Origin: a virus
Length of the DNA: 23,206 nt
Direction: 5' to 3' (one strand)
IMG/VR virus record: IMGVR_UViG_3300017767_000142
Coordinates: 1 to 23,206 of that record
The notes beneath the pieces were generated by a model. It worked only from the letters and a program-made list of their open reading frames with translations. It ran no database searches and was not told where the DNA came from. The position numbers and the translations under genes are program-made. Below, piece by piece: positions 1-8,576 of this stretch. Position 1 is the first letter of the stretch. Each line of letters starts with the position of its first letter.

Positions 1-1
1 A

Positions 2-37
2 GACCATTTCATCAAGATAGTAGAAGCATATGGATAG
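2..37 (+). CDS. 3' end of an upstream gene (partial)
   Basis: The second frame reads DHFIKIVEAYG and then a TAG stop at 35-37, so the tail of a gene that begins outside the window probably enters here. It overlaps the next start codon (ATG at 30) by 8 nt, the same junction style used by the other structural genes. By position, upstream of the connector and tail genes, it would be a head gene such as the major capsid protein, but eleven residues cannot identify it. Confidence 0.35.
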   Translation, partial: DHFIKIVEAYG

Positions 38-221
38 TGAAATACAAAAAATTGAAAACATTATTGAAGTAATGGCGCAGTTAAAAGCGTTAGAAAGACA
101 AATACGCAAAGATTACAATACTCAAGGCGAATCATTAGCTTTGATTCTGGCTTTAATCGCAACAGCAGAGATACCAAACATAACATTACTTCCTAACCTT
201 GAGGATATAGCCGTAGCATGA
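30..221 (+). CDS. Small hypothetical protein of the head-tail region
   Basis: This 63-residue protein is not one I recognise. Residues 1-35 are strongly helical and charged (many Glu, Lys, Arg), and residues 36-63 are hydrophobic and Leu/Ile/Ala rich without being long enough for a confident membrane span. Its stop overlaps the start of the next gene in an ATGA junction (218-221), so the two are probably translationally coupled. An AGAAG sequence just before the ATG is a weak ribosome-binding site. The position ahead of a connector-like gene suggests a small structural or assembly factor. That is inference from context only. Confidence 0.6.
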   Translation: MDSEIQKIENIIEVMAQLKALERQIRKDYNTQGESLALILALIATAEIPNITLLPNLEDIAVA

Positions 222-1201
222 GTAGTATATATTCAGCATTCTGTAATAACACTACAGACCTACAAAGTGTCGTAAGTGACATTGATAAATTTGATCGTAA
301 GCGCGTACTAGCGCCCAACTTCACGACCACAGATACTAGTAATTTATACCAACTTAATAATACTGGTTTTATTGGTCAGCTATATAAAGATGGCGTAGAA
401 ATGACTGCTGTTACTGATACGCCTAACGCTGATAATGAATATAATTATTCTAGCAGCACTGACTCGTTCCAGTTTTTCTTAGCATCTAGTTCTGTCTCTG
501 CACTTAATAGTGCAGTGTTTGAGTCAGGACAGGATTGGGATAATTTGAAAAGCACCGTATGCAAAGAACAAGCAGACTTAATGCGCAGTTATTTAGACAG
601 ACCAATTTACAAGCGTGCAAACACCACATACCAAGGCGCAAGCGAGCGAAACTATGATTTTATAATCGTTCGTATTAACGCCATTCTCGCCTGCGCCGAC
701 CTGGTAAGAAGTAGCGATCCTGAGAAAGCTGATGTTATAGAAGCGATGGCAATTAGTCCTGATGGTGATGGCCTTTTAGATAAGCTTAAGCGCCGTGAAT
801 ACGTAATGTCTAATGAGACTTCGTTTGCATCAGAAAAAGGTGTTATACAAGAGATTAGCCTTAATGCCTCAACTACTGGTTACATAGAAGATATAAAGTT
901 GCACGGACCACCAGCGGTTGATTATGATGAAGTTCGCGTTGTTATTTCTACTGGTGGCACATTTGCACTAGGTACAACAAGTCCAGTAAAGTACGATGTA
1001 ATTATAAAAAATAGTAATGGCTTACGCATGAATAAAGTAGTAAGCGCAGAACAAGTAAATGGTGATTACCAAATACTTGCTTATGGAGCAAGGATACGTT
1101 TTCAAGCAGGCGTTTATTATGCAAATGATGAGTTTAGTATCATCTTTCAAAGTGACGAACTGCCAGTTGGAACAATCAAATCAGGACAAATATACAGATA
1201 A
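218..1201 (+). CDS. Putative head-tail connector/adaptor protein
   Basis: This 327-residue protein lies between the presumed head genes and the putative tail terminator, the usual place for head-tail adaptors. Residues about 95-185 are helical and contain CKEQADLMRSYLDRPIY, which resembles the segment of gp6-like or DUF1320-like adaptors that carries Asp-x-x-Leu-x-x-Arg and a nearby Pro. The C-terminal third (about 215-327) is beta-rich and may be a surface or fibre-like domain, which would be an unusual extension for an adaptor. No catalytic motif is seen. It starts on the ATGA overlap with the preceding gene and is followed 9 nt later by a small gene with a strong AAGGAG site that overlaps its own end. 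A minor capsid or decoration protein is an alternative reading. Confidence 0.5.
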   Translation: MSSIYSAFCNNTTDLQSVVSDIDKFDRKRVLAPNFTTTDTSNLYQLNNTGFIGQLYKDGVEMTAVTDTPNADNEYNYSSSTDSFQFFLASSSVSALNSAVFESGQDWDNLKSTVCKEQADLMRSYLDRPIYKRANTTYQGASERNYDFIIVRINAILACADLVRSSDPEKADVIEAMAISPDGDGLLDKLKRREYVMSNETSFASEKGVIQEISLNASTTGYIEDIKLHGPPAVDYDEVRVVISTGGTFALGTTSPVKYDVIIKNSNGLRMNKVVSAEQVNGDYQILAYGARIRFQAGVYYANDEFSIIFQSDELPVGTIKSGQIYR

Positions 1202-1210
1202 GGAGTAATT

Positions 1211-1315
1211 ATGCCAAAAGGCCCAGGATCATATGGAAGTAAGCGTGGAAGACCACCAAAGAAAAAGAAAAATAAAATGAAAAAGCGCAAAGGCGTGTCA
1301 TCGAAGCGCCGTTAA
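1211..1315 (+). CDS. Very small basic protein with AT-hook-like core
   Basis: This 34-residue ORF starts at an ATG placed 5 nt after a perfect AAGGAG (1200-1205), one of the best ribosome-binding sites in the window. The peptide begins MPKGPGSYGSKRGRPPKKKK and continues as Lys/Arg runs to the end, with about half of all residues basic. The Gly-Arg-Pro flanked by Arg and Lys is the core of an AT-hook, a minor-groove DNA-binding motif. Similar tiny proteins, beginning MP-x-G-x-G-x-YGS and carrying GRPPK, are familiar to me from marine phage head/tail junction regions. It could bind DNA in the virion or during packaging. That role is inference. Confidence 0.7.
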   Translation: MPKGPGSYGSKRGRPPKKKKNKMKKRKGVSSKRR

Positions 1316-1320
1316 TATAG

Positions 1321-1749
1321 ATGGCAATTTCTTACGAAAATGTTATTTATGACCGGGTTATTGAGAGCTTGTCTAGCATTATTGCTAATGAGTTCTCAAT
1401 ACCGATCAATTATGATGCCCATGAGGGTAATCAAAGTTTTTTGATAACGCCAGTAAGTGATGAACTAGAAGAGCTATTAGCTAGTGGGCAAACAAGAAAT
1501 GTTGAAATATCTATTAGTTATGAACTGCAAAGTTCTGGTAATTACACAAAAAATAGTATTAGTCAAGTGAGCAATCTTGCTGAAAGATTAAAACGATTAC
1601 TATACAATAATAAAAATTATGCCGTGAGTGGAACAACAAAATATTTTAATGGTAGTGTAGCAAGCATTACCTACGAAAGAGATGAAGATAATAATGAGCT
1701 ATTAAGAGCTATTACTTCATTTACATGTCAAACATTGGAGCTAGTATGA
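1321..1749 (+). CDS. Putative tail terminator / tail completion protein
   Basis: This 142-residue protein has alternating strands and one amphipathic helix: ISYENVIYDRVIESLSSII at the N terminus, a strand NVEISISYELQ near residue 60, the helix NLAERLKRLLYNN near 86-98, and a final strand ending TSFTCQTLELV. The pattern of a helix packed on a sheet, and its place directly before the tail tube gene, fit tail terminator proteins (lambda gpU-like), which stop tube growth and join the head. No ribosome-binding site is obvious before the ATG, and the 5 nt after the previous stop suggest coupling. The gene ends in an ATGA overlap with the next one. Confidence 0.45.
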   Translation: MAISYENVIYDRVIESLSSIIANEFSIPINYDAHEGNQSFLITPVSDELEELLASGQTRNVEISISYELQSSGNYTKNSISQVSNLAERLKRLLYNNKNYAVSGTTKYFNGSVASITYERDEDNNELLRAITSFTCQTLELV

Positions 1750-1937
1750 AATATAAAGCAAAAGAATCTTATAAAAATCTTGATGCAGCAAACAACTTTA
1801 TGTCGTTGGGTATGGCATCAAAGCATTTATGGTTGCTTGATGGTCAAGAAATAGAATATAATGGCAAATTATCAAACGATATGCAAAAACATTTAGAAGA
1901 AGTTAAAGATGTCTCAAAAGGCAAAGGAGCTGAGTAA
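1746..1937 (+). CDS. Small hypothetical tail-module protein
   Basis: This 63-residue charged protein begins at the ATG inside the ATGA junction at 1746. A TTG-like extension upstream would add seven residues but ignores this classic coupling. Sequence features are MKYKAKESYKNLDAANNFMS at the N terminus and a Lys-rich end (KDVSKGKGAE). No membrane segment or Cys pair is present. The stop overlaps the tail tube start in a TAATG junction. The NDMQKHLEEV segment near the end could be a helix. I do not recognise the family. Small proteins in this slot often assist tail tube assembly, but nothing in the sequence proves it. Confidence 0.6.
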   Translation: MKYKAKESYKNLDAANNFMSLGMASKHLWLLDGQEIEYNGKLSNDMQKHLEEVKDVSKGKGAE

Positions 1938-2974
1938 TGGCAAAAAGTGCAAAATTTCAATTAAAAAATAATACTAATGTCTTTATTGGCACGGAAGTAA
2001 CAATGGGTACAGCATCAGTTGCTGGTGGCGCTCTTGTTGAGCTTCCAGCCACTGATTTTAGTTTCTCAGAGCTTGGTGCTGGTGGGCAAACATTAAGCAT
2101 TGCTCCATTTAGAGTAGGTGGTGGCCTAACACAAAGTGATGATATGGTCCGCGCACAAAGACATGATCGTATGTATGAAATTTCTGTTACATTTATGTGT
2201 ACTGATGCGGCAACAAAGCGTGTACTTTTAAATTTATATGAAGACGGCGCAAGTGGTGGTTTATCATCTTTACTAGGCTCAATGCCAACTACAATGTTAT
2301 TTGAAGATGGAGCATCTAATGCAATTCCAGTCAGTTTGATTTTTCGCGATTCTGCGCATGATGCAACAAGTGATATGGTATTTAAAAGTTGTATGGCAAC
2401 TTCACTGACCTTTTCAGGTGATATTGGTGGTAATGGCGGTGTAGTAATGTGTACCGCGGTATTTCAAACCGCTTACTTACCCACTGGAGGAACTGATTTA
2501 AGTTATAGTAGTATTACAGCAGTATCTGCTCAACAAACAATCTTTAACATGCATGATTTAGTCGATACAAAAGTAACACCTAGTGGTGGTAGCGCTGAAG
2601 ATTTACTTATGTATAACTTTGAAATAAATATTGCTAGGCCAGTTACTAGAATTGGATTTGATTCATCAAGCGATTTTAAACCAATGGGTTATTCTCTTGG
2701 TGGTTATGAGGTTACTGGTTCTTTAACAGTAAAACGTGACGCTGAATCCATTTCGGCTATAGCAGAAAATACTTCATTTGCATTAGCAATAAATACTAAA
2801 AACGATTCAAGCGCAATTATATATCAACTATCAGCACCAACATGTTTAATTGATGCAGCATCAATAAGCTTTGATGATGATGGCTTTAAGCAAGTTATTC
2901 CTTTTAGAGCTACATATACTGGTGCTACAACATCTAAGATTTTTGAATTTTCAGGTGCTGCTGGTGATAGTTAG
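1937..2974 (+). CDS. Major tail tube protein
   Basis: This 345-residue protein lies directly upstream of the frameshifting chaperone pair and the tape measure, which is the canonical slot for the tail tube subunit in siphoviruses. It is rich in Gly, Ser, Thr and Ala with many predicted beta strands, opens with NVFIGTEVTMGTASV, a phrase like that of tail tube proteins of the beta-sandwich type, and contains a second related beta module in its C-terminal half (about 205-335). The internal halves (residues 1-190 and 200-345) both read like tube-fold domains, so a two-domain subunit is possible. The start is the TAATG overlap with the preceding gene. It has no catalytic residues. Confidence 0.7.
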   Translation: MAKSAKFQLKNNTNVFIGTEVTMGTASVAGGALVELPATDFSFSELGAGGQTLSIAPFRVGGGLTQSDDMVRAQRHDRMYEISVTFMCTDAATKRVLLNLYEDGASGGLSSLLGSMPTTMLFEDGASNAIPVSLIFRDSAHDATSDMVFKSCMATSLTFSGDIGGNGGVVMCTAVFQTAYLPTGGTDLSYSSITAVSAQQTIFNMHDLVDTKVTPSGGSAEDLLMYNFEINIARPVTRIGFDSSSDFKPMGYSLGGYEVTGSLTVKRDAESISAIAENTSFALAINTKNDSSAIIYQLSAPTCLIDAASISFDDDGFKQVIPFRATYTGATTSKIFEFSGAAGDS

Positions 2975-3003
2975 ACCTGGGTTAATACAAACAGTGAGGT
3001 TGT

Positions 3004-3270
3004 ATGACCGTAAAAACAAAACATGGTGATTTTGAATGCCGTGAATTAACATTCAAGAAGCGTAGAGAATTACACCGTTTAGAAATTGGCGCATTAGGAG
3101 CTGATGGGCAAATAGACTTAAATAAGTATTATGATGTAATGGAATTTATTATGTCATATGCTTTTGTTAATGCTGAAGAATCATTAGGGCATTTAGATGA
3201 TGCAGAGATTGATACAGTATTAAGTGAAATCTATACAAGGTATAAGAATCCACCCAAAAAAAAGAGCTAA
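3004..3270 (+). CDS. Tail assembly chaperone, short form (gpG-like)
   Basis: This 88-residue acidic/helical protein follows the tail tube gene and precedes the tape measure, the place of lambda gpG. It starts with MTVKTKHGDFECRELTFKKR, a phrase often seen in tail assembly chaperones, with a GAGGT ribosome-binding site 4 nt upstream of the ATG. The last codons before the stop are CCA CCC AAA AAA AAG AGC TAA, containing the slippery heptamer A AAA AAG. Ribosomes that do not slip make this product, which in lambda coats the tape measure and recruits tube subunits. See the fusion entry for the slipped product. Confidence 0.75.
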   Translation: MTVKTKHGDFECRELTFKKRRELHRLEIGALGADGQIDLNKYYDVMEFIMSYAFVNAEESLGHLDDAEIDTVLSEIYTRYKNPPKKKS

Positions 3271-3662
3271 AAGTACGCGTTGCGATGTGGATGAATTATC
3301 ATAGTGTACCAACACGTAACTTAGTTTTTCCATATCGCGCTAAATCGCCCACATTAAAAAAATCCATTACATACACAAAAGAAGAAGTATGGAATGAGAT
3401 TGATCGCGTACTTGCAGAAGACCAAACTGGCAAATTTACACCCGGGCAACAATTATATTATAACATGCTACATTGCGCAGATTCGACCTTTTTTTATGAC
3501 AATGATGTTGTTGCACTATTAGAAGAATATCTACTGCACAAACGCTTTAATATAGCTTTATATGAATCATTAGATAATGCACTGTGCGAACGTATGTCGC
3601 TTTTTGCTGCTATTGATGAAGAGTACTTAGCAATTCAACGAATGGAAAAAGATGGCAGCTGA
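3004..3662 (+). CDS. Tail assembly chaperone, -1 frameshift fusion (gpGT-like)
   Basis: A -1 slip on A AAA AAG (3258-3264) moves ribosomes into a frame that is open from 3264 to the TGA at 3660-3662. The fusion would be 219 residues: 87 from the first frame and 132 from the second, with the junction reading KKK-ELKVRVAMWMNY. The second part alone could start at ATG 3285, but no ribosome-binding site precedes that ATG, and the downstream ORF is in exactly the frame a -1 slip reaches, with no stop between. This is the conserved G/GT arrangement of long-tailed phages, where a small fraction of fusion protein links the tape measure to tube subunits. The end overlaps the tape measure start by 11 nt. 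Confidence 0.8.
3258..3264 (+). promoter_or_regulatory. Programmed -1 ribosomal frameshift site
   Basis: The heptamer A AAA AAG is in register (zero-frame codons AAA AAG), the same sequence that drives efficient -1 slippage in E. coli dnaX. It sits two codons before the zero-frame stop. I do not see a strong downstream stem by eye. Efficiency may depend on the run of eight A residues (3256-3263) and the nearby stop. Confidence 0.8.
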
Positions 3663-5640
3663 AAAATTTATAATTGAAATACGCACCAAAGGCTTTAAAG
3701 GTGCGAACAAATCTTTAGAGCAAGTTACTAAATCAACAAGAGCATTTTCACGCGAAGCTAACAGAGGTAGTGGTATGGCTGCTACGTTTAGGCGTAACAT
3801 GTCAGGCTTGCGTAATAACTTACTTCTTGTAAGTTTTGCTTTCGGTACAGTTGCACTTGGTTTTAAAAAATTTATTGATGCAGCGTCAGGTTTTGAAGAT
3901 GTAAAGACTCGTTTAACTGGACTAATGGGTTCAGCAGAGCGAGCAGAGCGTGCATTTAAAAACTTTAATGCAGTTGCCGCAACTACGCCGTTTAGTCTGC
4001 AAGATGTTGTAGAAGCTGGTGCGCAGTTAAAAGCATTCGGAGCTGATGCAGAGGGTATGATTAAGCCAGTAACTGACCTTGCTGCATTCATGGGTACAAC
4101 TGCAACAGAAGCTGCTAACTCACTTGGTCGCGCTTTTGCTGGTGGTGCAGGCGCTGCTGATATTTTAAGAGAACGTGGTATACTTAATCTTGTTAAGTCA
4201 TTCAATAATATTGATGATTTAAGTAAAATTACATTACCTGAGTTTCGCAAAGCACTAGAAGCCACATTGATAGACCCTACAGCAGGCATACAAGGTAGTA
4301 CCGACAGAATGGCTAAAACTTTTACTGGTGCATTTAGTAATATGACTGATGCTGTTACCAGGCTTGCTGCTAATATTGGTAATACTTTTATGCCTGCTTT
4401 AAAAAGCGCAACAATTGGATTAGGTCAATTTGCTAGTGAAACAGATAGATTTTTGACATTTGTAAAAAATGGTCGCGCTGATTTTGATGTGTTTGGTGAT
4501 ACCATTGATGCTTTTGGTATCAAAATTGAAACATTAACAGTTAAACAATTGGAAGCAGAGTTAGCCACATTAAATAAACAAATGGCAGATTCCAAAAAAC
4601 CAATTGAAGAAGCAGCAGAATCAACAATTAGTTTTGGTGATAGTATTAAAATTTTAGGACCAGCGCAAGATGTGTTAGCAGATGGCACAATTAAAATCAG
4701 TGAAAACTTTAATGGCTTTAATGATATTTTGTCTAAAAATGGTGTTACAATACTAAAAGGCACTAGTCTTCTTGACCAATTAAAAGTAAAAGAAGATGAT
4801 TTTAATACTACTCAAGTCGCAACAAATGTTAATGCGCAAGTATTTGAGGAAAGAATAAATGCAATAAATGCAGAACTTGAGCGTAGAAACAATCTTAATC
4901 CTGATTTAGAGCTAGCTCAAAAAACATTTAGTGAATTATTAGAAAAAACAGCGCTTGCACAAATAAAAAATATTGATGCAACTATATTAGAAATAGAAAC
5001 AAATGCATTGCTAATTGGCTCAACTCAAGAAGTAGCAGCAGTATTAGATATGTTACGGCAAAAACGAGATAATTTACTTGGTGTCAAAAAGAAAGAAAAT
5101 GACGAAACAGATGATTCGATAGAAAAAAAGAAAAAAGAAGAAGATCAATTATATAAAACCGCCGCTGCTACTACAACTATTGCATCCGGACTTCGTACAA
5201 TGATGAGTGCTGGCGCAAGCGCAGAAGACCAGTTTAAAGCACTACTGGGCACTTTAGCAAAACTTATTACAATGGGTGTATTTAGTCCTGGTGGCGTTGC
5301 GACTGGTGGTTCAGCTTTAATGGGTAGTATTCTTGGTGCTTTTGTTGGGCATACTGGTGGCCTGATACAAAACAACGGTATTCAACGTTTTGCTACTGGC
5401 GGTATGGTCCAAGGGCAAGACAATGTGCCAATCCTTGCACAATCAGGTGAATTTATTATGCAGAGAAGCGCAGTCAATAGCATTGGTTTACAAAATTTAG
5501 CACAAATGAATCAAACTGGCGAATCAAGCGCATCTTTAACTGTTAACATATCAGGTGATATTATAGGCAATGAAGATCATGTAAGAGATAAAGTATTGCC
5601 TGCAATTAAAGAAGAATTAAGGCGTGAAGCTAACGCATAA
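3652..5640 (+). CDS. Tail tape measure protein
   Basis: This 662-residue protein is the longest helical protein in the tail module and follows the chaperone pair, as tape measures do. Residues 1-50 are basic and helical, residues about 54-74 (NNLLLVSFAFGTVALGFKKF) form a hydrophobic segment, and 80-190 carry the Ala/Gly-rich core (SLGRAFAGGAGAADILRERG) typical of tape measures. The middle (about 300-500) is charged helix, and near 563-610 comes the common C-terminal phrase with GG-x-I, FATGGMVQGQDN and GEFIMQRSA. It sets tail length and travels with DNA into the cell. At roughly 0.15 nm per residue the tail would be near 100 nm. The start ATG overlaps the previous stop by 11 nt. No peptidase or muramidase motif is evident. 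Confidence 0.9.
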   Translation: MAAEKFIIEIRTKGFKGANKSLEQVTKSTRAFSREANRGSGMAATFRRNMSGLRNNLLLVSFAFGTVALGFKKFIDAASGFEDVKTRLTGLMGSAERAERAFKNFNAVAATTPFSLQDVVEAGAQLKAFGADAEGMIKPVTDLAAFMGTTATEAANSLGRAFAGGAGAADILRERGILNLVKSFNNIDDLSKITLPEFRKALEATLIDPTAGIQGSTDRMAKTFTGAFSNMTDAVTRLAANIGNTFMPALKSATIGLGQFASETDRFLTFVKNGRADFDVFGDTIDAFGIKIETLTVKQLEAELATLNKQMADSKKPIEEAAESTISFGDSIKILGPAQDVLADGTIKISENFNGFNDILSKNGVTILKGTSLLDQLKVKEDDFNTTQVATNVNAQVFEERINAINAELERRNNLNPDLELAQKTFSELLEKTALAQIKNIDATILEIETNALLIGSTQEVAAVLDMLRQKRDNLLGVKKKENDETDDSIEKKKKEEDQLYKTAAATTTIASGLRTMMSAGASAEDQFKALLGTLAKLITMGVFSPGGVATGGSALMGSILGAFVGHTGGLIQNNGIQRFATGGMVQGQDNVPILAQSGEFIMQRSAVNSIGLQNLAQMNQTGESSASLTVNISGDIIGNEDHVRDKVLPAIKEELRREANA

Positions 5641-5643
5641 ACT

Positions 5644-7815
5644 ATGGCACTTTCTCCAAGTACAAATTTTTCTAACTCTCTCAAGCGTAATAATGACATT
5701 TTTCCCATACTTACAATTGCTGGTAGTGCAACTTTATATCTTAGTACAAGAGATGTAACAGTAGAATCTCAAGCATATGATGGTAGGCTAATGAATGCAC
5801 CTAGCATCATATCTAATATTGATTTACGTAGTTTTAGTAGTAGAACAAACAATATAACATTACGCATTGCTAATGGTGGTTATGCTCCTACATTTGGCGA
5901 AAGAAATAATCAAGTGGTGACTATTTATTTTGCTTCTAATGGTACATTGTCTGCGCTTAGTGATTGCTTAAAGGTTTTTACTGGACGAATTATTGGAGTT
6001 TCAAAACTTACTGATAAAGAAATAGTTGTTAACTGTGAAGACCTTAGTGCATGGCGTGCAAATAAAATATTACAAGAACAACTTACTGACCTTGCTGGTT
6101 ATAATACGCCAGTAAAAGGCAAATTTAAGCCAATTAGCTATGGCGATTTCACTCAGAACGTTTCTACTGAGGCAAGTCCTAATCAATGTACTAGCAAAGA
6201 GTTTAGACCAGCGCATTTAATTACACATGATAGTTCATTTATTTACTATGATGAGGGTCTAAACAATGGTGGGGGTAGAGGACATATATACATACCAAGT
6301 ATTGATCGTTTTATTCCAATTGAAAACGCAACTACTGCAACATTAGAAAAATTTAACACAAATGTTATTCGCATAAATAATGTTTCAGATACAGCAAATC
6401 AGAAAACATTTTATAAAAACACAGTAAGACTATCTCCGGTTTCACATGTTGCTACTAGCGATGTTGCAAATCCTAATTTGGATTTAAACTTTACTCCAAC
6501 ATTAGCAATAAATGATGATGATGATGATTCTGTTACAATGGCAACAAGTGGTAGCGCAAGTGGCAGTCCAGCAGGAACATTAGCTGCCATGAGTGGTCAA
6601 TTAAATGGTAGTATTGCTAAAGTAGTAGCTGTAATCATTGCTGAGAATGTTGGTAACGATTTTCCGGTTGGTGTTGTAAATCTTAGTGTTGCTCACATAT
6701 ACGATAATAGTGGTAGTGATACATTATCGGGCATATCATCATCTGATTTAGAAACCGGAAATGGCTGGTCAGGCGATAACTCTTGGTCAACATTTGCAGG
6801 CAATATTAAATATGTTGTGAAAAAAGACATTACATCTGATTGGACTACTGGTTCAGTACAAGGGTATCAACCTGGGGTAAATTTAACAGATATTGTAATG
6901 GCTCTACGTATATCAGATGATAATAATATTCGCTCATTAAAAGTATATAGTATGTATTTAGATATTACGACATTTATTGAATTAGAGCAGCGCACAACAA
7001 CATATTCTAAAAAAAGTGTAAGTGAGCAAATACCTGAAACTATTTATATTGGCAAAAATGCCACGTTGCTTGAATCCGGTTATACAGAGGTTGCAGATCA
7101 CGGGCCAACTGAAGTACATGAAAATATATTAATAAACTTTGGGCCTGGAGATATCATTGATGATACTTCTCAAGCAGCAGTAGAGGGTAATTTTAATGCA
7201 GATGGTAAAGTAAGATGCACTATTGATAATCCTAGCATGACTGTACAAGATGCTTTAAATAAACTCCAACAGGAAGCAGGGTTTATAAGTTACATTAGAC
7301 CAAGTGATGGTAAGTTGTACTATCTTATTGAAGATGGCAGTAGTAAAACAATTAATGCTAATCTAACAACTGCTATGTATCGTAATCCGATCTTTGGCAC
7401 TATACCGTTAAGTAAAATGTTATGGCGTGTTAACTTTAATTATGATAAACATCCATCTACTGGTGCATATAGAACTAGTGGTGCTGCTCAAGATACGAGT
7501 ACAAAAAGCACGTATGCATTTACTGATACTAGTGGGGTAATAACACTTAATAACGACTGGGTCAATGAGTCAGAAGCAGCAACAAATTTAGTTAATCTTT
7601 TTAAATATCAACGCGTTACTGCTCAATGTGAAATATTAGACCCAAATGCATGGAAACTTGAAATTGGTGATGTAATAACTTTTAGCGATCCACCAGCAGA
7701 TTTTAGATTTCGTGATAGTAGCGCTGCATATACAGACTACCAATTTCGAATTATAGAAACAAATCGCACTGTAAATAGTTTAAAAATAAAAGCAATGGAA
7801 GTGTATAAAGCGTAA
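5644..7815 (+). CDS. Tail hub-like / large minor tail protein
   Basis: This 723-residue protein starts 3 nt after the tape measure. Its N-terminal region (about 1-150) contains NNITLRIANGGYAP and TGRIIGVSKLTDKEIVVNCED, phrases like those of distal tail and hub proteins that form the ring below the tube. The middle (about 260-440) is Ser/Asn/Asp-rich beta structure with a short Asp run near residue 297. The C-terminal region (about 515-720) has VQDALNKLQQEAGFISYIRP and LEIGDVITFSDPPADF, which resemble the domains of gp27-like baseplate hubs. It likely closes the tail tip. It overlaps the next start in a TAATG junction. The exact orthology to lambda genes is unclear to me. Confidence 0.6.
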   Translation: MALSPSTNFSNSLKRNNDIFPILTIAGSATLYLSTRDVTVESQAYDGRLMNAPSIISNIDLRSFSSRTNNITLRIANGGYAPTFGERNNQVVTIYFASNGTLSALSDCLKVFTGRIIGVSKLTDKEIVVNCEDLSAWRANKILQEQLTDLAGYNTPVKGKFKPISYGDFTQNVSTEASPNQCTSKEFRPAHLITHDSSFIYYDEGLNNGGGRGHIYIPSIDRFIPIENATTATLEKFNTNVIRINNVSDTANQKTFYKNTVRLSPVSHVATSDVANPNLDLNFTPTLAINDDDDDSVTMATSGSASGSPAGTLAAMSGQLNGSIAKVVAVIIAENVGNDFPVGVVNLSVAHIYDNSGSDTLSGISSSDLETGNGWSGDNSWSTFAGNIKYVVKKDITSDWTTGSVQGYQPGVNLTDIVMALRISDDNNIRSLKVYSMYLDITTFIELEQRTTTYSKKSVSEQIPETIYIGKNATLLESGYTEVADHGPTEVHENILINFGPGDIIDDTSQAAVEGNFNADGKVRCTIDNPSMTVQDALNKLQQEAGFISYIRPSDGKLYYLIEDGSSKTINANLTTAMYRNPIFGTIPLSKMLWRVNFNYDKHPSTGAYRTSGAAQDTSTKSTYAFTDTSGVITLNNDWVNESEAATNLVNLFKYQRVTAQCEILDPNAWKLEIGDVITFSDPPADFRFRDSSAAYTDYQFRIIETNRTVNSLKIKAMEVYKA

Positions 7816-8576
7816 TGGCACATAAGTTATACTTTGATAGTGCTGCAACGCGTGATGCCACGCTTACTGACGGCACAATTATAGAAGATAGTGGCAATGG
7901 AACATTTTCTTTTTCTTCAGGAAGTACGATAAATAATGAAGATAGAGCAATTGATTTACAGCTTACAGCAAACGTAACCAGTTTTAGTGGTAGTGCTAAT
8001 GATGCATTACAATTTGATGTAGGTGCTGCAAAGACAATTGATTTTATGGCTATATATTTTCAAAGTGGAGAGACAGATAATCTACGATTACATGCAGATG
8101 ATGCTACAAGTGGTAATACAGCAGTGCAACATAATTTTACTGACGATTTTTCTGCTGGTTGGAACATCGCATCATTTACACAAGCTAGTTATCGATATTG
8201 GATTGTAGAGGCAACAAGTGGATTTTTAAGTCCTGCTGAAATATTTTTTGGAGAAGCGCTGACATTACCAATAGATGGAAACAGTATTACAATAAAAAAG
8301 CCATTTAATTCATTTATTGCAAGTAGTTACAATAATGTGGAATACTCTAATAAAATTGATAATGAGCCAAGAGAATGGACAATACAATTGCCAATTATTA
8401 CAGTGGCAGATAAAACACAATTAGAACTATTGCAGAGTTATGATATTAATTTATATACTTTTCTTTATTATGATGAATCAGAATATCACACAGTAAGACT
8501 TGCAAAGCCATTGCGTTTTAATCAAATCGCAATTAATACTTTTTCAACCACAATAACATTGAGAGAAGAACTTTAA
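7815..8576 (+). CDS. Tail tip protein with discoidin-like domain, copy 1
   Basis: This 253-residue protein and the next (251 residues) are tandem paralogues. Shared landmarks in the same order are R-x-ATLTDGT near the N terminus, a D-x-RAID segment, ALQF-D-x-G, AIYF, W-N-I, a YW pair, EIFFG near residue 145, and a C-terminal V-R-L-x-x-PL-x-F. The first 150 residues read like a galactose-binding/discoidin fold (LQFDVGAAKTIDFMAIYF, RYWIVEATSG). If so, the protein may bind sugars at the cell surface or be a structural tail-tip adaptor. Starts and stops overlap in TAATG junctions on both sides. Receptor binding is inference. Confidence 0.55.
   Translation: MAHKLYFDSAATRDATLTDGTIIEDSGNGTFSFSSGSTINNEDRAIDLQLTANVTSFSGSANDALQFDVGAAKTIDFMAIYFQSGETDNLRLHADDATSGNTAVQHNFTDDFSAGWNIASFTQASYRYWIVEATSGFLSPAEIFFGEALTLPIDGNSITIKKPFNSFIASSYNNVEYSNKIDNEPREWTIQLPIITVADKTQLELLQSYDINLYTFLYYDESEYHTVRLAKPLRFNQIAINTFSTTITLREEL

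Noticed and set aside
3285-3662. A stand-alone gene for the second tail chaperone ORF
   Set aside because: The first ATG has no ribosome-binding site, and the ORF is in the -1 frame of the slippery site without an intervening stop. A fusion explains it better.
3627-5375. Long antisense ORFs opposite the tape measure (3627-4289, 4425-4763, 5145-5375)
   Set aside because: They mirror the tape measure codons, are rich in Ala, Ser, Leu and Pro of shadow type, and have no ribosome-binding sites or family features.
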